A DNA stretch of 6,530 bases from DAORDI01 sp035345895 (GTDB lineage Bacteria; Spirochaetota; Leptospiria; Leptospirales; Leptospiraceae). Below are positions 1 through 5,795 of the stretch, in pieces. Where the stretch lies: the NCBI GenBank assembly GCA_035345895.1, contig DAORDI010000309.1, positions 1-6,530 on the forward strand, read 5' to 3'. The translations under genes were made by a program, and so were the position numbers. Position 1 is the stretch's first letter; every line of letters begins with the position of its first letter. The notes under the pieces were generated by a model. It did no database searches, had not been told where the DNA came from, and saw nothing but the letters and a program-made list of their open reading frames with translations.

Positions 1-747
1 CCCCTCAGTGCCTAGATCTTCCGTAAAGGAATTTACATACAGATCGATATGAGACTGTACCACTTTCAGATTTTTTTCCTGAGAGTTTTCCAGTATGTAT
101 TTCTGGGCTTTTTCAGGATCTGCCCAGGAAAGCTTCAGACTTTTTCGGAGAGTTTTGTCGATTTCTATTTGGAGATTTCTGTCCATATCTCTTCTCACTG
201 CAATCGCTCCAAGAGGAATAGGAAGTCCTGATTTTTTTTCCCAGAAGTCTCCCAGATCCTGAACGATTTCCAACCCCCTGTCCTGATAGGTAAATCTTTC
301 CTCATGAATAATCAGTCCCAGATCCGCTTCTTCCTGAATCAGCTTACCTGCAATCAGGTCATATCTCACTGGGACTGGATTCAGCCGAACTCCTGCATAA
401 ATCTGGAGCAGAAGATTTGCAGTCGTCAGAAGGCCGGGAACAGCGATTCTGCAGTTTTCCAGATCCGGAACCTTTCTGCCCTTCTTTTTTACCAGTATAG
501 GCCCGCATCCTCTGCCGAGTGCCGAACCGGAGTTTAGGAGAACATACCTGTCCGAAAAATGAAAAAATGCAAAAAAGGAGAGTTTCGTAATATCATATAC
601 ATTTTTTTCAGCCGCCTGATTCAAGTGTTCTACATCATGCAGTTCTTCCCGGATGGAGAATTGGGATGAAAGATTTTCATGAACAAGATGATAAAAAAGG
701 AATGTATCATTTGGGCAGGGGGAGTAAGCTAAACTGAATCTGTTCAT
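1..747 (-). CDS. mqnD: 1,4-dihydroxy-6-naphthoate synthase MqnD (3' end cut by window)
   Basis: MqnD converts cyclic dehypoxanthinyl futalosine to 1,4-dihydroxy-6-naphthoate in the cytoplasmic futalosine pathway to menaquinone. I translated the open frame by hand: 249 codons from ATG at 747 down to base 1 without a stop. About 20-30 C-terminal residues are probably missing, given a family length near 270-280. Family landmarks are the N-terminal SPCPNDTF (residues 9-16), LGRGCGPILV (77-86), VPGLLTTANLLL (103-114) and LIIHEERFTY (145-154). His148 matches the position of the proposed catalytic His of Thermus MqnD. That LIIHE block and the SPCPNDTF opening fit MqnD better than its paralogue MqnA. 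The start has only a weak purine-rich stretch upstream. The gene is divergent from the AlkD-like gene. The family call is strong; the fold is that of a periplasmic-binding protein, so a transporter-type relative is the only alternative, and an unlikely one. Confidence 0.9.
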   Translation of the reverse strand, partial: MNRFSLAYSPCPNDTFLFYHLVHENLSSQFSIREELHDVEHLNQAAEKNVYDITKLSFFAFFHFSDRYVLLNSGSALGRGCGPILVKKKGRKVPDLENCRIAVPGLLTTANLLLQIYAGVRLNPVPVRYDLIAGKLIQEEADLGLIIHEERFTYQDRGLEIVQDLGDFWEKKSGLPIPLGAIAVRRDMDRNLQIEIDKTLRKSLKLSWADPEKAQKYILENSQEKNLKVVQSHIDLYVNSFTEDLGTEG

Positions 748-765
748 TCTTGCTTCAGCATTTTT

Positions 766-786
766 ACTTGACGAATCCGGTCAAGT
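766..786. promoter_or_regulatory. Perfect 7-bp inverted repeat in the divergent intergenic region
   Basis: The arms ACTTGAC and GTCAAGT are perfect reverse complements separated by 7 bases, giving a 21-bp dyad centred on base 776. It lies 18 bp before the AlkD-like start and 19 bp before the mqnD start. Each arm contains TTGAC, a good -35 core, pointing outward on both strands. The matching -10 boxes are poor: TGAATC at 791-796 for the plus strand and AATGCT on the minus strand at about 757-762. The dyad spacing suits a dimeric helix-turn-helix repressor, but no regulator gene is visible. A chance dyad cannot be excluded. Confidence 0.4.
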
Positions 787-803
787 GATTTGAATCAATC
801 GTT

Positions 804-1511
804 ATGACTGTAGATGAAGTTCTGGCAGAACTGAAGAAAATGGGAAATGAAAGCACAAAGAAAGTTCTGATGAAACACGGAGCAAAAGAACCTTTCTTTG
901 GGGTGAAAGTTCAGGATCTCAAGAAGATAGTGAAGAAAGTAAAAAAGGACTATGAACTCTCGCTTCAGCTTTTTGAAACAGGAAATTCGGACGCCATGTA
1001 TCTGGCGGGACTCATTGCCGATGAAAAAAAAATGAAGAAGAAGGATCTGGAAAACTGGGCAAAAAAAGCCTACTGGTATATGCTTTCCGAATATACTGTT
1101 GCCTGGGTCACTGCGGAAAGCCCGTTTGGAATGGAACTTGGTCTGGAATGGATTGATTCAGACAAGGAAAATATTTCCTCTGCAGGCTGGGCGACTCTTG
1201 GAGCAATTGCGACGTACACAAAGAATGAGGATCTGGATCTGAAGCTTTTTGAAAAACTGATTTTGCGTGCGGAAAAAGATATAAAAACTGCACCGAACAG
1301 GACAAAGTATGCAATAAATACATTTATTATCAGCGTGGGTTCATATGCGGCCCCATTGAAGGAAAAGTGTGAAAAAACAGCAGAAAAAATCGGAAAAATA
1401 CAGGTGGAAATGGGCGGTACTGAATGTAAGGTGCCTTATGCTCCGGACTATATAAAAAAGACAGTAGAACGGGGAACTCTTCTCAAAAAGAAAAAAACAG
1501 TCAGGTGCTGA
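804..1511 (+). CDS. DNA alkylation repair family protein (AlkD-like HEAT fold, catalytic Asp apparently absent)
   Basis: The 235-residue protein belongs by pattern to the AlkC/AlkD-type DNA alkylation repair family, an all-helical HEAT-like fold that binds DNA. Landmarks are NESTKKVLMKHGAKEPFFGVK (15-35), DAMYLAGLIADE (63-74), SEYTVAWVTAE (95-105), SAGWATL (126-132) and MGGTECKVPYAPDYI (202-216). The last block is typical of a subfamily common in Bacteroidota and spirochaetes. Bacillus cereus AlkD has a WDxVD motif holding Trp109 and Asp113; aligned by eye, this protein reads EYTVA at 96-100, so the Asp becomes Ala. It may therefore bind DNA without being a glycosylase, as reported for AlkD2. 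The tail is Lys-rich (227-231). ATG at 804 is the only possible start, since an in-frame TGA lies at 786-788, but no Shine-Dalgarno sequence is seen. It is the first gene of a three-gene run, 27 bp before the next. Confidence 0.85.
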   Translation: MTVDEVLAELKKMGNESTKKVLMKHGAKEPFFGVKVQDLKKIVKKVKKDYELSLQLFETGNSDAMYLAGLIADEKKMKKKDLENWAKKAYWYMLSEYTVAWVTAESPFGMELGLEWIDSDKENISSAGWATLGAIATYTKNEDLDLKLFEKLILRAEKDIKTAPNRTKYAINTFIISVGSYAAPLKEKCEKTAEKIGKIQVEMGGTECKVPYAPDYIKKTVERGTLLKKKKTVRC

Positions 1512-1538
1512 AAAACCTGTCTTTAACCGGGGATTATC

Positions 1539-3104
1539 ATGATAAAAAAATATATTTTAATTTTAGTGTCTCTGTTTGCCGCAGTGCTCTGCGGACCGCC
1601 TAAACCCGGTCAGGGAGACAGGACCTCAGGCTCCGAAGAAAAGGAAACTCCGATGAGAGACAGTTCTGAGGTTCTCCGCGATCTGGAATCTGCCGAATGG
1701 TCTGTCCGTTCTCAGGCAGCAGTGGAGGCAGGCAGCCGGGGGCTGAAAGAGGCACTGCCTAAACTCCGAAAACTGTTTACAGAGGATAAAAATCCGGCAG
1801 TTCGGGGAAGTTCTGCTGTAGCTCTGGCAGATCTGAAAGATAATGAATCAGTTCCCGTCATTTTGAAACATATGAAGGATGAACCCGAAGACAGTCCTGA
1901 TGTTTATATAGAAGTGCTGAAACGGATGGGAAACAGACAGGCCGGAAAAGCACTGGTTCCGTATCTGAATTCTGAGATGGATGTGATCAGGCTTCTGGCA
2001 GTCGATGCTTTGGCGACACTGGAAACAAAGGAAGCCGGTGCTGATATACTCAGGATGGCCGAAAAAAACGGTTCATTGGAAAAGCATAAGACATATGCAA
2101 TGGCCCTTGGAAAACTGGGAATAAAGGAAGCAGAAAATTATCTGATCGGCCTTGCTGAAAAAACGGAACCCTCCCCTACTCTGGCCGCCTCCATTCTGGC
2201 ACTTGGGAGAATCAAAAGCCGAAAAGCTGTTCCTGTTCTTTCCGGTTTTCTGGGTAAACCCTTCGACAAGGGAAGAGAAAATGCTGTCGATGCCCTTGTC
2301 ATGATTCAGGACAGATCCTGTCTTCCTCTGGTATATCCGTATATGTCAAATCATGATAAAGAAATACGATATACAGCAGCAAAGGCAGTTGCTGAAATTC
2401 CTGATCCCGCTTCTGCAGACAGGGTCTTGGAAATACTTTCAGGAAAGGATTCTGTTCTTTTCGGAGCGGCTTCCTATGCAGCAGGCCGACTGAAAGCGGA
2501 GAAAGCCAGAAAAAAAATTGAAGAGATTCTGGTTAAAAAAGATGTTCCTGAAAGGGAAGTCATTGCACAGAGTCTCGGATGGATAGGAAATAAGGAAAGC
2601 ATTCCTGTGCTGATCTCTGTTCTGCAGGAAAACAGCGGAGAGGGAAGATACGGAGCTGCCTGGTCGCTCGGTATTATGGAAGCGAAGGAAGCTTTTGAAG
2701 ATCTCAAAAAAGCCGCTTCATCGAGTGACGGAAGGCTTGCATCAGCTGCACTTGAAAGCCTGGGTATGCTTAAGATGGAAGAAAGCCTGGACTTTCTGGA
2801 GAAAAATGCAAAAAGCAGCAAAGGTCTTGCCCTGTTTTCAATCGGTTCCATTTCAAATATTCCCGGGGAAAAGGCCAGGAAGATACTCGAAGAGTTCGCC
2901 AAAAGCAGAGAGCTGAATTATTTTCAGCCTGCAATAGAGGCTCTTGGAAAAAGGAAAGAAAAAGAATCAGTTCCTTTTCTGATCTCCATCCTGAAAGACA
3001 AGGAATCCTCAGGCAAGCTGAAAATGACAATTGCTGCTCTGACTTCGATTACAGGAGACAAGTTCAGAAGTTCTACAGAGTGGATCAATAAATACGGTAA
3101 TTAA
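1539..3104 (+). CDS. Exported HEAT-repeat protein, probable lipoprotein
   Basis: The 521-residue protein starts with Lys-Lys, a hydrophobic stretch (5-17) and Cys18 in the context AAVLC. This looks like a lipoprotein signal, although Leu at -1 and Ala at -3 are unusual even for the relaxed spirochaetal lipobox. Gly-Pro-Pro-Lys follows the Cys, with no acidic retention signal, so an outer-membrane location is possible. Residues 19-41 are a polar linker. From about 42 to the end there are 14-15 helical HEAT (PBS-lyase-type) units of 28-34 residues, such as KESIPVLISVLQ and ESVPFLISILKD, each with a preceding helix like AAWSLGIM. These form a protein-binding solenoid; no enzymatic motif is seen. 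The ending, SITGDKFRSSTEWINKYGN, resembles the C-terminal cap of other HEAT-repeat proteins. A GGGGA ribosome site lies 5 bases before the start. The next gene starts 6 bp after the stop. The specific partner is unknown. Confidence 0.85.
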   Translation: MIKKYILILVSLFAAVLCGPPKPGQGDRTSGSEEKETPMRDSSEVLRDLESAEWSVRSQAAVEAGSRGLKEALPKLRKLFTEDKNPAVRGSSAVALADLKDNESVPVILKHMKDEPEDSPDVYIEVLKRMGNRQAGKALVPYLNSEMDVIRLLAVDALATLETKEAGADILRMAEKNGSLEKHKTYAMALGKLGIKEAENYLIGLAEKTEPSPTLAASILALGRIKSRKAVPVLSGFLGKPFDKGRENAVDALVMIQDRSCLPLVYPYMSNHDKEIRYTAAKAVAEIPDPASADRVLEILSGKDSVLFGAASYAAGRLKAEKARKKIEEILVKKDVPEREVIAQSLGWIGNKESIPVLISVLQENSGEGRYGAAWSLGIMEAKEAFEDLKKAASSSDGRLASAALESLGMLKMEESLDFLEKNAKSSKGLALFSIGSISNIPGEKARKILEEFAKSRELNYFQPAIEALGKRKEKESVPFLISILKDKESSGKLKMTIAALTSITGDKFRSSTEWINKYGN

Positions 3105-3110
3105 TTTCTC

Positions 3111-3959
3111 ATGATAAAATATGCTGCCAAGGGAAAGACTCTTTTGGCTTTTGCCGTTATTTCCGCAGTAATGCTTCTTTTTTTTCTGGAATTCAGAGAG
3201 GTAAAGCAGAAATTCCGCGAAAGGAATTCTGAACTCAGCAGTTCAGTGCAGAAGGAAATTGACCGAACTTTTTCAGAAATAGAACTTATGCTGTTTGATA
3301 TTAATTATATCATCAACGGTTCTGCTGAATCTGCGCAGCGCTTCTCTCCTAAAATAACTGAAATGCTTCTGAAAAAAAAGTCAGAACGTCCGTACATTAT
3401 GGATATCCTGGTTATGGACGGTGAAAAAGAAATCATTCAATGGACTGGAACAGGAAGAGTCCCTTATGTGAAGGACAGGGATTTTGCTGCATTCCATACA
3501 AAAGGAGAGTCCTCTGTCCTTTTTATAGGAGAACCTAAACTTTCGAGGGTGCATACCGGGAAATGGTTTTTCGGAATCAGTTATGCATTTCTGGATTCTG
3601 CTGGAAATATTGTAAGGATTGTGGCAGGACTCGTGGATCTGGAACATATCAGTTCAAGACTGAATCAGCTGAAAAGAGAAAGGGCGCAGACAGTGAGAGC
3701 CGTCTCAGCGAAGGGCTTTCTGGTATCCACTGCATCTGAATTTAATGAAAGAACAGGAGATCATTTTTACGAGTCTCTGGAAGAGGGAATTGAGGAAAAT
3801 GTCTTTCAGATCAAAGAAATCAGAAAGTCCGTACAAGGTACAATGTTTTCAATCGTAACCGAGAAAATTCCATTAAATTTTTTTATAATCAGGCTTTTTG
3901 TATTTTCTCTGATTTTAGGGATTCTGCTTTATTTGAGTGTTTCTAGAGAATCCCTTTAA
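3111..3959 (+). CDS. Two-TM membrane protein with Cache/PDC-like sensor domain and no output domain
   Basis: The 282-residue protein has an N-terminal membrane helix (about 9-27), a long extracytoplasmic region and a C-terminal membrane helix (about 257-275), followed by only seven residues. Residues 28-60 look helical, possibly a coiled coil. The block at 122-180 has the order seen in Cache/PDC sensors of diguanylate cyclases and kinases: RDFAAFH, FIGEP (138-142), SRVHTGKWFFGIS (145-157), then LDSAGN (161-166) and VAGLVDLEHI. In those families the second helix leads into HAMP, GGDEF or kinase domains; here the stop codon follows at once, and the sequence beyond is an opposite-strand gene, so this is not a recent frameshift. 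The ligand is unknown. It may signal through a partner protein. No clear ribosome site precedes ATG 3111, which is 6 bp from the HEAT gene stop, so coupling is likely. The 3' end overlaps the facing SDR gene by 17 bp. Confidence 0.7.
   Translation: MIKYAAKGKTLLAFAVISAVMLLFFLEFREVKQKFRERNSELSSSVQKEIDRTFSEIELMLFDINYIINGSAESAQRFSPKITEMLLKKKSERPYIMDILVMDGEKEIIQWTGTGRVPYVKDRDFAAFHTKGESSVLFIGEPKLSRVHTGKWFFGISYAFLDSAGNIVRIVAGLVDLEHISSRLNQLKRERAQTVRAVSAKGFLVSTASEFNERTGDHFYESLEEGIEENVFQIKEIRKSVQGTMFSIVTEKIPLNFFIIRLFVFSLILGILLYLSVSRESL
3917..3955. terminator. Hairpin at convergent gene junction, possible bidirectional terminator
   Basis: AGGGATTCT (3917-3925) pairs perfectly with AGAATCCCT (3947-3955), giving a 9-bp stem around a 21-base loop. 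It spans the last codons of both converging genes, the Cache-like gene on plus and the SDR gene on minus. The long loop and the lack of a good T-run on either side (TTT at 3955-3957 only on plus) make it a weak intrinsic terminator. It could also be a fortuitous repeat inside coding sequence. Confidence 0.35.
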
Positions 3960-4626
3960 GAGGAAGGATATGAATCTCTTCAGGAACGGCTGATCTGGGA
4001 ATTTCAGAAAAGGATGCAAGGTAATTTCCGAAGTCTTCAGGGGAAATCATATCCTTCTTTTCAAATCCTTCTCTGTTTTCCCAGATAGACGTGTAAACTG
4101 CTCCCGGATAGACTGTGCTTATTCTGATTCTGTGTTTTTTCCATTCCTCTCTGAGTGCTTTTGCCAGCCCGGCAACTGCATGTTTGGATGCACAGTAGAC
4201 AGCTGATTCCGAAAATCCCAGATGCCCTGCGGTTGAAGAAAGAACAGTGACTAGAGGATTTTCTGCTTTCAGGAGCAGAGGAAAGGCGGACTGCAGAGCA
4301 AGAAAAGGTCCTTTTACATTGAGTGCAAAATGCTCATCCCACTGCAGATCAGTAATATCCTGAAATCTTCCGAATACTCCGTTCCCGGAGCAGACATAAA
4401 GAAGATCAAGTCTTGGAAATTCAGATGCAATATTTTCAAATACACTGTATACCTCGTCCTTTTTCAGCAGATCGCATCTGTAGTTTTTTCCTCTTTCAGC
4501 AGGATAATGAAGTCCCTCCCCTCTTCTGGAAATTCCTATCGGAAAGACGTTTGCTTTTTCCTGGAGTTTCTGAAGAAGATGAAAGCCTATTCCGGAACCG
4601 GCCCCTATAACAAGACAGTATTTCAT
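3943..4626 (-). CDS. Short-chain dehydrogenase/reductase (SDR), classical type
   Basis: A 227-residue Rossmann-fold oxidoreductase using NAD(P)H. It has the nucleotide-binding GAGSGIG (8-14), Arg34-Arg35 after the second strand (often a sign of NADPH preference), CDLL (51-54), CSGNG (79-83) in place of the usual NNAG, Asn103, Ser131, and the catalytic Tyr144-x3-Lys148 in YCASK. PGAVYT (174-179) follows the active site. The length is slightly short for a classical SDR of about 240-260. The start was set at ATG 4626, which shares ATGA with the stop of the upstream gene (4-bp overlap); the same frame runs further upstream to 4701, but that part lies inside the upstream gene and precedes the natural start of strand one. 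ATG 4632, two codons earlier, is an equal alternative because AGGA at 4645-4642 sits 9 bases before it. The substrate is not predictable; the context suggests a sugar, lipid or precursor of an envelope polymer. Confidence 0.88.
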   Translation of the reverse strand: MKYCLVIGAGSGIGFHLLQKLQEKANVFPIGISRRGEGLHYPAERGKNYRCDLLKKDEVYSVFENIASEFPRLDLLYVCSGNGVFGRFQDITDLQWDEHFALNVKGPFLALQSAFPLLLKAENPLVTVLSSTAGHLGFSESAVYCASKHAVAGLAKALREEWKKHRIRISTVYPGAVYTSIWENREGFEKKDMISPEDFGNYLASFSEIPRSAVPEEIHILPLKGIL

Positions 4627-5795
4627 TTCCATATAAGATAGTCCTGGGTCTTCTGAATGAAGAGAGTCTTGATCAGAAACAGGATCAGTATCAGCGCACA
4701 CATATAAAGATAAGGTTTCGTATTTGATTCCTCATCTTCCTGCTGAAGAAATATCATCATTGGAATGGACACAGTGAACATTCTTGAAATATTTTCATAC
4801 ACTGACCAGAAATGATAGAAACTTGCAGAAGCAATCATGATAAAGTCCAGTCCAAGTCCAAGCCTGAACACCCAGCCTCTGCGTATATTTCCTGTGAAAA
4901 CAACATAAACCCCTGTGACAAGCAGTGCAAACAGAGGCAGTCTGGAAAGCAGTCTGGCAGTCTCCTTCAGATTTGAAAGTGAAAAATTCTGCGAAAGCTG
5001 GCTTCCATACTGAATGATCCCGTCGAAAAAAGTAACGAAGTCAGCGAGTCTCGATGCTGACCAGTTTGGAAATGTCGCCCTTAGATAAATCTGCCAGGCT
5101 GCAGGAATAATAAGAATGGAGGCAGTCAAGGCCGTTTTCTTCCAGTCTTTTTTCTGAAGGGCTTCAAGTCCAAGAGGAAAGTAAAGAAACAGTGACGGTT
5201 CCTTGGTCAGAATGGAAAGTGATGCAGTCAGAATGAAAGGAATATTCCTTCCCGTGACAAAAAAATAATATGCTATAATTACAAGAGATGTCATTACTGA
5301 ATCACTGACAAGCACAGAGTAGCTTCCAAGGGAAAAAGGAGACAGTATGTAAAACCAGGACAGGTATCTGTGTTTTTCATTCAGCATGCTTCTGAGTGCA
5401 AATACTGACAGTATAAAAAGAGATATGTTCCAGAAATACATTCCGAATACCGCTGCCTTTTTTCCGGCAAATCCGAACAGTCCTATCAGAAAGGGATACC
5501 CTATCCTGGGTGCTCTGTAGCTCTCATCAAATCCTTTAGGCCAGTCCCAGGAAAGCTCGCTGATTGTTCTGGAATAAAAGTAGAATATCTGTCCGTCGTA
5601 GCCTGCTCCCAGATCGCCTGCACTGCCCCTTTCCACGATGGAATTTTCAGGCATCCTTGAAGCATTCTTTACTGCGAACTCTGCTCCGAAATGAATCATT
5701 GATGCTGGATTCCATTCATATTTCTTCCAGACAGAAAAAGTGACAGCGGCGTAAAGGACGAGGAATGCCAGAAATGGGAAATATTTATTTTTCAT
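4623..5795 (-). CDS. Polytopic GT-C-like membrane protein, probable cell-surface glycopolymer formation
   Basis: A 390-residue integral membrane protein with about 9-10 hydrophobic segments, beginning with one at about 6-22. The first external loop holds AGYDGQIFYF (64-73), and YRAPRIGYPFL (93-103) follows. This pair of motifs marks the family I know as AZOBR_p60025-type cell-surface glycopolymer formation proteins, related in layout to GT-C glycosyltransferases that use lipid-linked sugars. LTKEPSLFLYFPL in mid-protein resembles the conserved loop of other GT-C-like enzymes. Catalysis is not proven; the Asp of GYDGQ is the most obvious candidate residue. ATG 5795 was chosen because it precedes the first membrane helix, gives an 11-bp overlap with the upstream gene, and has GGA 8 bases ahead. 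An ATG at 5822 would add nine residues and a 38-bp overlap. The downstream SDR gene is coupled through ATGA. Confidence 0.75.
   Translation of the reverse strand: MKNKYFPFLAFLVLYAAVTFSVWKKYEWNPASMIHFGAEFAVKNASRMPENSIVERGSAGDLGAGYDGQIFYFYSRTISELSWDWPKGFDESYRAPRIGYPFLIGLFGFAGKKAAVFGMYFWNISLFILSVFALRSMLNEKHRYLSWFYILSPFSLGSYSVLVSDSVMTSLVIIAYYFFVTGRNIPFILTASLSILTKEPSLFLYFPLGLEALQKKDWKKTALTASILIIPAAWQIYLRATFPNWSASRLADFVTFFDGIIQYGSQLSQNFSLSNLKETARLLSRLPLFALLVTGVYVVFTGNIRRGWVFRLGLGLDFIMIASASFYHFWSVYENISRMFTVSIPMMIFLQQEDEESNTKPYLYMCALILILFLIKTLFIQKTQDYLIWK

Noticed and set aside
49..537. Two plus-strand open frames of 60 and 77 codons opposite mqnD
   Set aside because: The minus strand carries an unbroken 249-codon frame with clear MqnD motifs, so these are shadows.
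744..761. A five-codon minus-strand reading frame (MLKQE) whose stop overlaps the mqnD start as ATGA
   Set aside because: The ATGA overlap resembles a leader peptide, but five codons without a ribosome site or attenuator structure are easily due to chance.
1502..1519. CAGGT...ACCTG inverted repeat after the AlkD-like gene
   Set aside because: The stem is only 5 bp with an 8-base loop and has no T-run; with a 27-bp gap to the next gene, it is not a convincing terminator.
2474..2902. A 142-codon open frame on the minus strand inside the HEAT-repeat gene
   Set aside because: It lies wholly within a clear repeat-bearing gene; its Ser/Phe/Leu-rich product mirrors the Glu/Lys/Ala-rich codons of the sense strand and shows no domain.
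4330..4641. Plus-strand open frames of 103 and 65 codons within the SDR gene
   Set aside because: They are antisense to a gene with a complete set of SDR motifs and encode no recognisable domain.
4627..4701. Longer N-terminus for the SDR, starting at 4701
   Set aside because: The extra 25 residues lie in the coding end of the upstream gene, are not SDR-like, and precede the normal start of the first Rossmann strand.
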